Of a stretch of 51,196 bases of DNA, positions 27,626-36,199 are shown in pieces. The DNA comes from Lachnospiraceae bacterium (GTDB lineage: Bacteria; Bacillota_A; Clostridia; Lachnospirales; Lachnospiraceae): the NCBI GenBank assembly GCA_017416505.1, contig JAFQCI010000068.1:1-51196 (forward strand), given 5' to 3'. The notes below the pieces were generated by a model. The model had not been told where the DNA came from. It was given only the letters and a program-made list of their open reading frames with translations, and ran no database searches. Both the position numbers and the translations under genes were made by a program. Position 1 is the first letter of the stretch. Each line of letters begins with the position of its first letter.

Positions 27626-27709
27626 CATGTAATACCCCGCAGCACCTTATAAGGTCCTGCAATATCATATAATGCCAAGTAATACTAACATTATGAAAGG
27701 AATCAAATC

Positions 27710-28615
27710 ATGAAGATTTTGAAAAAGATTCTTCCTCTTATCTGCCTGTTTCTTTTCCTATCCTTCCCTAAAATCACTATGGAAGGAACCAGAACCGGTT
27801 TATTATTATGGTATCAGAATCTGCTTCCTGCCATGCTTCCTTTCATCATTATTTGTGGCGTTATATTGGTAAATAACTGCGAAAATTTATTCTGCCTTCC
27901 TTTCTATCCAATTTACCGTAAGAAAAAGTTCCATAAAAGCCTGCCTTTTTTATTTTTCATCGGTTTCTTCTGTGGTTATCCATTAGGCTCAAAAATTTTA
28001 AAAGACCTTTATGATAATGGTAATTTTTCCATATCCTTTGCAAATTTTTTATTGCCTTTTATTTCAAACATCAGCCCTATGTTTTTACTTGGTTATTTTT
28101 ATGTTAGTTTATTACAGGAAAAAATGCCTGTAACAAATGTACTTTTTATTTTTTACTTTCCTATTTTTCTTTTACTCTTACTTTCTTATCCTATTTACCG
28201 GATTTTCTTTCAAAATACAAACAGTTTCTCCGAAGAACAAACGCCTAAAAAAAATAACAGCAGTTTAGATGCTGTTATCTTAGATTCTTTTGAAATTATG
28301 ATAAAAATATGTGGCTATATCGTTCTTTTTTCCATTATGATTTTATTGGGAAATCATTTGTTTCCAAGCAGGGAAGTAACTTTGTCCTGTTGTTTTTTAG
28401 AAGTAACCACAGGACTAAAAAATATCATGTCACTTTCCTTCCTTAAGATGAGAAAAAAAGTCGCCTTAGCCTTTGCCCTACTTAATTTCGGAGGAATCTG
28501 CTCTGTTTTTCAGGTAAAAAGTGTGACCTCTAAAGACTTTTCCCTTATTTGGTATGTACTAGCCAAAGGACTCCTTAGTTTTTTCACCTATCATTTAGCC
28601 TTATTCCTGCTCTGA
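27710..28615 (+). CDS. ylbJ: YlbJ-family integral membrane protein (sporulation)
   Basis: The 301-residue protein is almost entirely hydrophobic, with about eight membrane helices and the family block FIGFFCGYPLGSKI (nucleoside recognition/gate-like domain). YlbJ is needed for full-level spore formation in Bacillus, but its transported substrate is not known to me. GAAAGGAATCAAATC precedes the ATG. It follows tmcAL, as ylbJ and ylbM are near each other in Bacillus too. Its last 15 bases overlap the convergent coiled-coil gene. Confidence 0.82.
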   Translation: MKILKKILPLICLFLFLSFPKITMEGTRTGLLLWYQNLLPAMLPFIIICGVILVNNCENLFCLPFYPIYRKKKFHKSLPFLFFIGFFCGYPLGSKILKDLYDNGNFSISFANFLLPFISNISPMFLLGYFYVSLLQEKMPVTNVLFIFYFPIFLLLLLSYPIYRIFFQNTNSFSEEQTPKKNNSSLDAVILDSFEIMIKICGYIVLFSIMILLGNHLFPSREVTLSCCFLEVTTGLKNIMSLSFLKMRKKVALAFALLNFGGICSVFQVKSVTSKDFSLIWYVLAKGLLSFFTYHLALFLL

Positions 28616-29266
28616 ATCTTCCACTTCTTCTTGTTCCTGCTCAGAAATAGTTGCAGTTTCCTCTTCTGCCTGCTGGAACGCTTCAATCTGCTGGTCAATT
28701 TCCGCACGGTTCGCAGAGATTACCTCCAGACTTTGATTTAAAGCAGTACTTAAATTTTTGAAAGCAACAGAATTTTCTTCCAAAGTTCTCTTAATGTAAT
28801 TTTCAATATCACCTAAAGTATCTACGGTATAATACAAAGCACCGGAACGCATTTGTTTTGCCTCATCCCTGGCTTGGTCTAGTAAACTCTGAACATATTC
28901 CTGAGTTTCCTCCACCATGTCCTTACATTCCTGCTTTGCAGCTTCAATCAATTCCTCTGCTTTTAACTGTGCATTCTTCACAATTTCACTTTCTTCTATC
29001 ATAGCAGAAGCTTCTGCCTTCGCATTAGAAAGAATGGTTTCTGCTTCTTCTCTTGCGCTGTCAAGAATGCCATCTTTATTACGAACTATCTTCTGGCTCC
29101 GTTCCATTTCTCCCGGAAGACGTAGTTTCACTTCCTGAATCATCATCATCAATTCTTCTTTGTCCACATAAATCTTCTTTGGAGATAATGGAGCTAATTT
29201 TATCGTATCAACATATATTTCTAAATCGTCTAAATAATCAACAATTGTTTTTTTCGCCATTTTCAT
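28601..29266 (-). CDS. Coiled-coil protein of unknown function
   Basis: This 221-residue soluble protein is largely coiled coil. A short ordered N-terminus (TIVDYLDDLEIYVDTIKLAP) is followed by long Ala/Glu/Lys-rich helices (about 70-200) resembling DivIVA or F-type ATPase b-subunit helices. The tail is very acidic. It precedes nothing but the convergent ylbJ and follows coaD by 9 bases, so it is probably cotranscribed with rsmD and coaD. I do not recognise a catalytic site. A scaffold role, perhaps in envelope growth or division, is possible but unproved. Confidence 0.8.
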   Translation of the reverse strand: MKMAKKTIVDYLDDLEIYVDTIKLAPLSPKKIYVDKEELMMMIQEVKLRLPGEMERSQKIVRNKDGILDSAREEAETILSNAKAEASAMIEESEIVKNAQLKAEELIEAAKQECKDMVEETQEYVQSLLDQARDEAKQMRSGALYYTVDTLGDIENYIKRTLEENSVAFKNLSTALNQSLEVISANRAEIDQQIEAFQQAEEETATISEQEQEEVEDSEQE

Positions 29267-29275
29267 TTCCTCCTA

Positions 29276-29761
29276 TTATAGTGTAATATGAAATTTTTCA
29301 TACACCGGCTTGATTACATTTTCCGGCACCAAAGATTCGATGCTACCACCAAATTTCGCAATTTCCTTTATAGCACTGGAACTTAAGTAAGCATACTCTA
29401 CACTGGTGGTTAAAAACATGGTATCCACATCCGAATTTAGTTTATTATTAAGCTGGGACATCTGTAATTCATATTCGAAATCGGTAATTGCCCGAAGTCC
29501 TCTTACAATTACGTCTGCTTTTTTTTCTTTTGCAAAATCTACCAAAAGACCGGAAAAGGATTCCACTGTCACTTTTTCCATATCTTTTACTGCTTCCTGA
29601 ATCATCTTAACACGTTCCTCCACCAAAAACAATGGTGATTTTGAACTATTATTTAATACTCCAATGATTACTTTATCAAATATTTTCGCTGACCGCTTTA
29701 TCACATCCAAATGACCTAGTGTAATAGGGTCAAAGCTGCCAGGATAAATTGCTATTTTCAT
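29276..29761 (-). CDS. coaD: Phosphopantetheine adenylyltransferase
   Basis: CoaD catalyses the fourth step of coenzyme A synthesis, joining 4'-phosphopantetheine and [23 protein letters not shown] carries the TxGH motif (14-17), and [19 protein letters not shown] is the C-terminal signature. It has 161 residues. It follows rsmD by 29 bases, the usual pairing. Confidence 0.97.
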   Translation of the reverse strand: MKIAIYPGSFDPITLGHLDVIKRSAKIFDKVIIGVLNNSSKSPLFLVEERVKMIQEAVKDMEKVTVESFSGLLVDFAKEKKADVIVRGLRAITDFEYELQMSQLNNKLNSDVDTMFLTTSVEYAYLSSSAIKEIAKFGGSIESLVPENVIKPVYEKFHITL

Positions 29762-29790
29762 ACTTAGCCTCCAAATTCATGCTATTTTTA

Positions 29791-30357
29791 TCATTCATCC
29801 ACAATTTTTATACGAATAAAGGTATGTTTATTGGTTTTATATCTTTTTTCTTTATATACTTCAAACTTTGTTTGCTCCAAATAAGAAAATTCTGTCTGTA
29901 AATCAGATTCTACCACTATCATCATATCTTCATCCAAATCTTCGGCTTCATTTAATTTTAATAATACTTTCTTTTCCAGCTCTTTTCCATATGGAGGGTC
30001 CATAAAAATAATATCCAATGAAGTCTTATTTTTCAATAGAGAATCCAAAGCTACAAATACATCCTGTTGTAAAACCACCGCATCTTCTTCCAATTTTGTA
30101 TGATGTAGATTTTTCCGGATGCATTCCACCGCTTTTTTGTTTTCTTCCACAAAGTATGCTTTTTTCGCACCTCTGCTTAATGCTTCGATTCCTATGGCAC
30201 CACTTCCGCTAAACAAATCTAAAAACGCAATTCCATAAAGATTGCTCCCTATTACATTAAATAATGTTTCTTTGGTTCTATCTGTAGTGGGTCTTGTATT
30301 CATCCCTTCTATGGTTTGTAATTTTATGCTTCTTGCTGTTCCTGCTATTACTCTCAT
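29791..30357 (-). CDS. rsmD: 16S rRNA (guanine966-N2)-methyltransferase
   Basis: RsmD methylates G966 of 16S rRNA using SAM. MRVIAGTARS then RPTTDRTKETLFNVI is the family N-terminus, FLDLFSGSGAIGIEALSRGA is the SAM-binding motif I, and IFMDPPYG is the catalytic NPPY-like motif (with Asp). It has 188 residues and begins the rsmD-coaD unit. Confidence 0.96.
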   Translation of the reverse strand: MRVIAGTARSIKLQTIEGMNTRPTTDRTKETLFNVIGSNLYGIAFLDLFSGSGAIGIEALSRGAKKAYFVEENKKAVECIRKNLHHTKLEEDAVVLQQDVFVALDSLLKNKTSLDIIFMDPPYGKELEKKVLLKLNEAEDLDEDMMIVVESDLQTEFSYLEQTKFEVYKEKRYKTNKHTFIRIKIVDE

Positions 30358-30478
30358 TTTTCCTACTTCCTGATATCCGTCTTCTTATTTTTTTACAAAC
30401 ATTGGTTGTTTTCTTTTTTTTAATTTGCCCATACTAACACTGTAACTTGTAGTTCACATTTTGAAACGGAGGAATCCT

Positions 30479-30682
30479 ATGAGTCGTCAAAAAAACCCAG
30501 AAGTTCCACAAGCAAAAAGTGCCCTTGACAAGTTCAAGTTTGAAGTTGCAAAAGAAATTGGTGTACCTTTAAAGGAAGGTTATAACGGTGACTTAACTTC
30601 ATACCAAAACGGTAGTGTGGGCGGTCAGATGGTTAAGAAAATGATTGCCGCACAAGAAAAAGAAATGATGAAAAACTCCTAG
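30479..30682 (+). CDS. Alpha/beta-type small acid-soluble spore protein
   Basis: SASPs coat and protect spore DNA and are degraded by GPR on germination. The 67-residue protein has KFEVAKEIGVPLKEGYNGDL, containing the GPR cleavage region, and GSVGGQMVKKMIAAQEKEM, the conserved C-terminal helix. GGAGG precedes the ATG at 30479. A frame from a TTG 18 bases earlier is ruled out because it contains the ribosome binding site. CATACTA at 30430-30436 fits a sigma-G -10 element, though the -35 is weak. This gene shows that the organism belongs to a spore-forming lineage. Confidence 0.92.
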   Translation: MSRQKNPEVPQAKSALDKFKFEVAKEIGVPLKEGYNGDLTSYQNGSVGGQMVKKMIAAQEKEMMKNS

Positions 30683-30712
30683 TTCGGGGTAATTCATAAG
30701 TATTACAGGGTC

Positions 30713-30748
30713 AAAAAATCATACTTTCACACTTATATGAAAAGTATG
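30713..30748 (-). terminator. Intrinsic terminator downstream of recG
   Basis: On the minus strand CATACTTTTCA pairs with TGTGAAAGTATG (one mismatch/wobble) and is followed by ATTTTTT. It lies about 155 bases past the recG stop. The rest of the 221-base gap holds only a tandem pair of ATGAAACGTC (30809-30829). Confidence 0.72.
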
Positions 30749-30903
30749 AAAAAACATGATTTTAAACCTTAATACGATTCTTTTTCAACCATAAGCTGTC
30801 GTAATATAATGAAACGTCGATGAAACGTCATTACTATTCATATCTGAACAGTAACAAAAAGTCATCTTTTATCATCCGACATCAAAATTATAATACGGCA
30901 GCA

Positions 30904-32922
30904 TTACATAATCAAAGCTTTTGACATATAGCCAGGAAGCATTCCTTCTTTTAACATTCCTTTTTCCTTAAGTTCTTTTACTGCTTCTTTTGCACTTCTT
31001 AACATCTCCTGGTCATTGTATATATCCCCGACTTTAAAATCAAATTCGCCACTTTGCCGGATTCCAAAAAAATCTCCCGGCCCTCTAAGTCTTAAATCCT
31101 CATTGGCAATATAAAATCCATCATTAGAATGATTCAATACCTCCAGACGTTCTTTTGTTTCCTTGGTATCTTTTTTATACATCATAATACAATAGGACTG
31201 GTGAATTCCTCTTCCTACCCGTCCTCTTAATTGATGCAACTGGGCAAGACCGAAACGCTCTGCATTTTCTATCATCATAACAGTAGCATTAGGAACATTG
31301 ATTCCTACCTCAATAACTGTAGTAGAAACTAAAATCTGAATCTTTCCTTCTGCAAATTCATTCATTACCAGTTCTTTTTCCTGAGGTTTCATTTTCCCAT
31401 GTAACCTTCCTACGGTTATCTGATTTTGATAATATTCTTCCAGTTTATTCTGATAGGAGGTTACATTTTCTAATTCTGTATTTTCCCCTTCTTCTACCAT
31501 AGGACAAATAATATATGCCTGTCTCCCCTCCAATACCTGCTTTTTTATAAAATCATAAGCAGTATTCCGATAACTGGTACCAACTACACAATTTTTAATT
31601 GGAAGACGATTTTTCGGCAATTCATTTACAATAGAAATATCCAAATCTCCGTACAAAATAATTGCAAGGGTTCTTGGAATCGGTGTCGCACTCATAATTA
31701 AGGTATGGGGCGCATTTCCCTTTAAACTTAACTTTTCTCTTTGTTTTACACCAAACCGATGTTGCTCGTCCGTAATAACCATACCTAAATTTTTAAAGGT
31801 AACTTTATCCTCTAACAAGGCATGGGTTCCAATTACCAGATGAGTCGTCCCCTCTTTCAAATTCTGATAACAGGACCTTTTTTGTGCAGCTGGTGTCGAG
31901 CCGGTCAAAAGTTCTACCTGATAAGGTAAATCCTGAAATAATTCTACTACTTCCGTATAATGCTGTTTCGCAAGTACTTCTGTAGGTGCCATCAACGCCC
32001 CCTGGTACCCACTTTCCAACATATAGAACAAAGCACAAATGGCAATGATAGTCTTTCCAGAACCTACATCCCCCTGTACCAGACGGTTCATAACATATTC
32101 GCCCTGCAAATCTTTTAATATTTCGTCCAAGACCTGTTTCTGTGCATTGGTTAATTCATAAGAAAGTTTTTTCAATAATGGCACTAAAGAAACAGCGTCT
32201 TTTATAGGATTCTCATTCTGCCTTTTAATCTCTTGCTCCTTTAGCCATTCCATAGAAGCCAGAAAAGCAAAAAACTCATCAAAAGCCAATCGTTTTCTCG
32301 CCTTTAACACATCTTCCTTATTCTTAGGAAAATGCATCATATAAGTTGCCTGAAAAACATCCGTCAACTGATATCTTTCAAGCAGATATTCCGGTAAATA
32401 TTCTTCTGTCTTCGTAACAGCTTCTAAGGCCTGTTTCACCGACTTTTGAATTAATTTATTTGAAAGTCCCTGGGTAGTGGAATAAAGAGGCACCAAAGTT
32501 TGTTTTTGCTTTTCATATTCTTCCACCTTATAATATTGTGGCTGTTCCATCACTAGTTTCCCATACTTTTTCGAAACCTCTCCCACAAAAACATAGGTAT
32601 CACCCATATGAAAAAAGTTCTTTAAAAAGGGCATATGATACCAGCAGACTTCCATGGAACCCGTATTATCCCGGATTTTCGAAACTGTAATGTTTATTTT
32701 CGTCAGATTTCTGGTAACAGGTTTTTGACAAATCTGCCCCATTACCGCAACTCTTTCTTCCAGCAAAACATCCTCAATACATATAGGGTCTTTAAATTCC
32801 TGATAGGATTTTGGATAATACCTTAAAAGGTCATCTATTGTTTCTATCTTTTTCTTTGAAAATAACTTAGCGGTCTTTTCTCCAACCCCTTTTACCACCA
32901 ATATGGAATCATTTCGTTCCAA
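30904..32922 (-). CDS. recG: ATP-dependent DNA helicase RecG
   Basis: RecG remodels stalled replication forks and Holliday junctions. An N-terminal HhH and OB wedge domain (to about 240) is followed by helicase motifs: GDVGSGKT (284-291), the DEQH box in ITDEQHRFGVKQRE, SATPIPRTLA, and motif VI in AQLHQLRGRVGRGIHQSYCI. It has 672 residues. It lies 14 bases after fakA, the standard asp23-fakA-recG order of Firmicutes. Confidence 0.97.
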   Translation of the reverse strand: MERNDSILVVKGVGEKTAKLFSKKKIETIDDLLRYYPKSYQEFKDPICIEDVLLEERVAVMGQICQKPVTRNLTKINITVSKIRDNTGSMEVCWYHMPFLKNFFHMGDTYVFVGEVSKKYGKLVMEQPQYYKVEEYEKQKQTLVPLYSTTQGLSNKLIQKSVKQALEAVTKTEEYLPEYLLERYQLTDVFQATYMMHFPKNKEDVLKARKRLAFDEFFAFLASMEWLKEQEIKRQNENPIKDAVSLVPLLKKLSYELTNAQKQVLDEILKDLQGEYVMNRLVQGDVGSGKTIIAICALFYMLESGYQGALMAPTEVLAKQHYTEVVELFQDLPYQVELLTGSTPAAQKRSCYQNLKEGTTHLVIGTHALLEDKVTFKNLGMVITDEQHRFGVKQREKLSLKGNAPHTLIMSATPIPRTLAIILYGDLDISIVNELPKNRLPIKNCVVGTSYRNTAYDFIKKQVLEGRQAYIICPMVEEGENTELENVTSYQNKLEEYYQNQITVGRLHGKMKPQEKELVMNEFAEGKIQILVSTTVIEVGINVPNATVMMIENAERFGLAQLHQLRGRVGRGIHQSYCIMMYKKDTKETKERLEVLNHSNDGFYIANEDLRLRGPGDFFGIRQSGEFDFKVGDIYNDQEMLRSAKEAVKELKEKGMLKEGMLPGYMSKALIM

Positions 32923-32936
32923 ACTACCACCTTCTT

Positions 32937-34610
32937 TTACTCAACAGAGAAAATATAGTAATAAACCGGTTGACCTCCGCATTGTAATTCTACTTCTACT
33001 GATGGGAAGCATTGTAAAATCTTTTCTGATATAGCGGTTGCTTCTTCTTCCTCCACTTCAGCACCGTAATAAATAGTAACTAATTCACTATCTTTTTGCA
33101 CCATATTTTCTAATAATTCCAGGGATACTTTTTCTTTATCTGTTCCTACACTCACCAGACCTTTATCATCCATGCCCATAAAGTCCCCGTTATGAATTTC
33201 TTTGCCATCAATGTTTGTGTCACGCACTGCATAGGTTATCTGCCCCGTTAGTACCTGACTGCTCATATCTTTCATAGACTCAAGATTTTCTTCTACTCCT
33301 GCACTTTCATCAAATCCAATCATAGCAGAAATTCCCTGTGGCATAGTCTTAGTTTCGATTACATAAACATTTTTATCTTCTGTTAAATCTCTCGCCTGGT
33401 TTGCTGCTAAGATAATGTTCTTATTGTTTGGAAGAACAAAAATATTCTTTGCATTGATTTGGGCAATAGCATTCAAAATATCCTCTGTACTTGGATTCAT
33501 AGTCTGACCACCCTCAATTACCACATCTGCTCCTAAGGACAGGAATATTTCCTCCATTCCCTTTCCAGCACAAATAGTAACAAATCCGTATTCTTTCGGT
33601 GGCAATGCTGCTTTTTTCGATTCTTCCTTAGCTTTCGCACTTTCTTCCAGTGCTATTTTCTGAGCATCTTTAATTAATTTCTCCTGATGTTCTTCTCTCA
33701 TATTATCTACTTTCATACGAGATAAAGAACCATAAGTTAAGCCCTTTTCAAATGCCAATCCAGGATGATTGGTGTGAACATGAATCTTCACAATCTCATC
33801 ATCTGACACCACAACTAAGGAATCACCAATGGAACCTAAATACTCTTTTAATTCCATTTCATCTTTGGAAGTAAATTCTTTTTCCAGTAAAATAATAAAT
33901 TCTGTGCAATACCCGAACTTAATATCCACAGGTTCTTCTTCTGTTACCTCCACCTTTTTTTCTGTCAGGATTGGAGTTTCCATCACAGTTTCGATTCCTT
34001 TTATCTCATCAAGGATTCCATGCATTACCTCCATCAATCCCTGACCACCGGAATCTACGACTCCTGCTTCTTTTAATACAGGTAACATGTCCGGAGTTTT
34101 TTTCAGTGTTTCATCACCGTATGCTACAACAGCTTCCAGCCACTGTTCAATGTCTTTCATAGAACCCGCAACTTCGTCACCTTTTTTTGCCATAGCTTTC
34201 GCAACGGTAAGAATGGTACCTTCCTTTGGTTTCATAACCGCTTTATATGCAGTAGCTACCGCCTGATTAAATGCCTCTGCCAAAATAAAAGTATCTAACT
34301 TATCATGCTTTGAAGCAACTTTTGAAAATCCACGGAAAAGCTGTGATAAAATTACACCGGAATTTCCTCTTGCACCACGTAAAGAGCCGCTGGAAACTGC
34401 CTTCATCACTTGTTCCATAGAAGCATCAGAAAGTGCAGATACTTCTTTGGCAGCAGCCATAATAGTAAGTGACATATTCGTACCGGTATCTCCATCCGGA
34501 ACCGGAAATACATTTAATTCATTGATATATTCTTTTTTTGATTCTAATCGATATGCTCCCGCCAAAAAACATTTTTGAACTTTTTCAGCAACTACTTGTT
34601 TCATTGACAC
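32937..34610 (-). CDS. fakA: Fatty acid kinase FakA (YloV, DhaL/DegV-like)
   Basis: FakA phosphorylates exogenous fatty acids delivered by a FakB protein so they can enter phospholipid synthesis. The N-terminal DhaL-like kinase domain has ELNVFPVPDGDTGTNMSLT, with the metal-binding aspartates, and SGSLRGARGNSGVILSQL. A central linker domain leads to a C-terminal domain of the DegV-related type. It has 557 residues. The start is GTG at 34610, with GGAGG eight bases upstream. An ATG two codons in is 14 bases from that site and less likely. No fakB is in the window. Confidence 0.93.
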   Translation of the reverse strand: MSMKQVVAEKVQKCFLAGAYRLESKKEYINELNVFPVPDGDTGTNMSLTIMAAAKEVSALSDASMEQVMKAVSSGSLRGARGNSGVILSQLFRGFSKVASKHDKLDTFILAEAFNQAVATAYKAVMKPKEGTILTVAKAMAKKGDEVAGSMKDIEQWLEAVVAYGDETLKKTPDMLPVLKEAGVVDSGGQGLMEVMHGILDEIKGIETVMETPILTEKKVEVTEEEPVDIKFGYCTEFIILLEKEFTSKDEMELKEYLGSIGDSLVVVSDDEIVKIHVHTNHPGLAFEKGLTYGSLSRMKVDNMREEHQEKLIKDAQKIALEESAKAKEESKKAALPPKEYGFVTICAGKGMEEIFLSLGADVVIEGGQTMNPSTEDILNAIAQINAKNIFVLPNNKNIILAANQARDLTEDKNVYVIETKTMPQGISAMIGFDESAGVEENLESMKDMSSQVLTGQITYAVRDTNIDGKEIHNGDFMGMDDKGLVSVGTDKEKVSLELLENMVQKDSELVTIYYGAEVEEEEATAISEKILQCFPSVEVELQCGGQPVYYYIFSVE

Positions 34611-34633
34611 GATTTTTTCCTCCCGAAACCATA

Positions 34634-34990
34634 TTAATCTAAAATTCGTACACCTTCGACATAAATGTTAATACACTTTACCTTCATTCCTAAAAATTCT
34701 TCCAACTTATAAGTAACAGAATCTTTTAGGTTTTCTGCAACTGCAGCAATGCTTACACCGTATGCTACAATGACATGGTAATTTACGATAACACCATCAT
34801 CTTCTATTACAACATTGACACCCTTACTAACGCTATCACCTTTTAGTAACTTTACCAATCCATCTTTTACACTAACCACAGCCATACCCACAATACCGAA
34901 ACATTCCATAGCACAAAGTCCGGCATATTGAGCAACTGCTTCATTTTCAACAATAATATTACCTAAATCTGTATTCATATGTCCCTTCAT
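34634..34990 (-). CDS. Asp23/Gls24 family envelope stress protein (YloU)
   Basis: The 118-residue Asp23-type protein starts NTDLGNIIVENEAVAQYAG and has the typical core GVNVVIEDDGVIVNYHVIVA. Family members bind the cell membrane or affect envelope stress, and this one is consistently found upstream of fakA. The ATG at 34990 has GGAGG seven bases upstream. A GTGAAATTGCTTTCAC hairpin (35039-35054) lies in its 5' untranslated region. Confidence 0.92.
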   Translation of the reverse strand: MKGHMNTDLGNIIVENEAVAQYAGLCAMECFGIVGMAVVSVKDGLVKLLKGDSVSKGVNVVIEDDGVIVNYHVIVAYGVSIAAVAENLKDSVTYKLEEFLGMKVKCINIYVEGVRILD

Positions 34991-35075
34991 GTAAACTCCT
35001 CCATTTCAAATTCACTTTAAAATTCACAAATAGAAAATGTGAAATTGCTTTCACTTTTTATTCCACATACATTAC

Positions 35076-35104
35076 AGTATACCTTTTTTTTTACTTAATT
35101 ACAA
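35076..35104 (-). promoter_or_regulatory. Promoter of asp23-fakA-recG
   Basis: On the minus strand TTGTAA (35099-35104) and TATACT (35076-35081) are 17 bases apart. Nothing else is seen between it and the divergent rpmB promoter. Confidence 0.65.
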
Positions 35105-35153
35105 CCACAGGAATGAATTGTTTTAAAAAAAATAAAAAATTTTCATTTTTTTC

Positions 35154-35182
35154 TTGCATTCTTGGTTCTTATCTGATAAAAT
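35154..35182 (+). promoter_or_regulatory. Promoter of rpmB
   Basis: TTGCAT (35154-35159) and TAAAAT (35177-35182) are separated by 17 bases, about 50 bases before the rpmB start. Confidence 0.65.
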
Positions 35183-35230
35183 TGGTTTGTTGTAAGCCCG
35201 TAGGCTAAAAAATGCAAGGAGGTGTCATTC

Positions 35231-35416
35231 ATGGCTAAATGTGCAATTTGTGATAAAGGAGTTCATTTTGGTATCCAGGTGAGCCATTCACATAGAAGAA
35301 ACAATAAAATGTGGAAATCTAACGTAAAATCAGTTAAAGTTATGGTTAATGGAGCTGCTAAGAAGATGTATGTTTGTACTTCTTGCTTAAAGTCTGGCAA
35401 AGTTGAAAGAGCTTAA
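35231..35416 (+). CDS. rpmB: 50S ribosomal protein L28
   Basis: The 61-residue protein has AKCAICDKGVHFGIQVSHSH and KSVKVMVNGAAKKMYVCTSC, the zinc-binding (two CxxC) form of L28. AAGGAGG eight bases before the ATG at 35231 fixes the start. A GTG nine bases earlier overlaps that spacing and is not credible. It is monocistronic, divergent from asp23. Confidence 0.97.
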   Translation: MAKCAICDKGVHFGIQVSHSHRRNNKMWKSNVKSVKVMVNGAAKKMYVCTSCLKSGKVERA

Positions 35417-35427
35417 TTTGAACATTC

Positions 35428-35460
35428 AAAAGACTATCTTAGGATAGTCTTTTATTTTTT
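35428..35460 (+). terminator. Intrinsic terminator of rpmB
   Basis: AAAAGACTATC (35428-35438) pairs perfectly with GATAGTCTTTT (35443-35453) around TTAG and is followed by ATTTTTT. The convergent small membrane protein gene ends inside its 3' side. Confidence 0.88.
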
Positions 35461-35592
35461 GCAAAACAAACAATATGCTAATGCTAATAAAGCCACAATT
35501 AAGAAAAAAAAGAAAAAGCCCTCTTCCATGATGCAACTAATTATCATTCCAATTGCTATAAAAAACAAAGCAAAACCAATCAACCGACACAT
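35452..35592 (-). CDS. Small membrane protein of 46 residues, unknown function
   Basis: A short minus-strand frame begins ATG at 35592 with GGGGAG six bases upstream and stops at 35452-35454. It encodes MCRLIGFALFFIAIGMIISC, an acidic turn (MEEG), a second hydrophobic stretch of Phe, Leu, Ile, Val and Ala, and a Lys-Lys end. This fits two membrane helices in a hairpin. A possible -10 TATAAT lies at 35635-35640 on the same strand. The stop falls in the rpmB terminator. No function is known to me. The 214-base stretch upstream (35593-35806) holds nothing else clear. Confidence 0.6.
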   Translation of the reverse strand: MCRLIGFALFFIAIGMIISCIMEEGFFFFFLIVALLALAYCLFCKK

Positions 35593-35806
35593 AGACTCTC
35601 CCCTTTTCTTTTTACATCCGGTAATTACCTGTTTATTATATTGTATGCAAAATCACTTCTTTTTTTCCAAAAAACAAAAAGAGCAAAGGGAAAATAAACA
35701 GGAATCTCCCATTTATCATCTCCTTCACTCATTCTGATTTTATTGGAAAGAAAATAAAACACATTTTCTTTTATCATATATAATTTGTACTAAATCATTT
35801 TGAATA

Positions 35807-36187
35807 TTACTGCATAATATCCTCTAAATCTTCGCTTTTCTTTCCATTTCCAAAAGAGGCTGTAATCTTATCGATAACGTCTGGAACCATATCCAGAATC
35901 TTAGTTAAACCTTCCTGATTCTTTACATTTACAAGTTTGGTTTGTCCGTTTTGTATTACCAATACTGCACATGGAGTCATTTTACCACCAAGACCACCAC
36001 CAGCATTATTGTTTCCATCCTTATCTAAAAATGCTCCAGCTCCTACGCCGAATGCCACATCAATCAGTGGTAATAAAACAATATCTCCCACCTGTTTTGG
36101 TTCTCCCACTACTGTCTTGGTAGTGATAAAGTTATCCATTCCTTGAAATAATGAACTTACTGTTGAATTAAAATCTTGATTTGCCAT
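35807..36187 (-). CDS. ytfJ: GerW/YtfJ-family sporulation protein
   Basis: The 126-residue protein has the family pattern: an N-terminal helix, KTVVGEPKQVGDIVLLPLID, then a glycine-rich loop (AFGVGAGAF and NNNAGGGLGGKMTPCAVLVI) and a C-terminal amphipathic helix. In Bacillus the YtfJ (GerW) protein is made in spores and affects germination. GGAGGAG before the ATG supports the start. It follows a DUF2953 gene, the same pairing as ytfI-ytfJ in Bacillus. Confidence 0.9.
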   Translation of the reverse strand: MANQDFNSTVSSLFQGMDNFITTKTVVGEPKQVGDIVLLPLIDVAFGVGAGAFLDKDGNNNAGGGLGGKMTPCAVLVIQNGQTKLVNVKNQEGLTKILDMVPDVIDKITASFGNGKKSEDLEDIMQ

Positions 36188-36199
36188 TCTTATCTCCTC

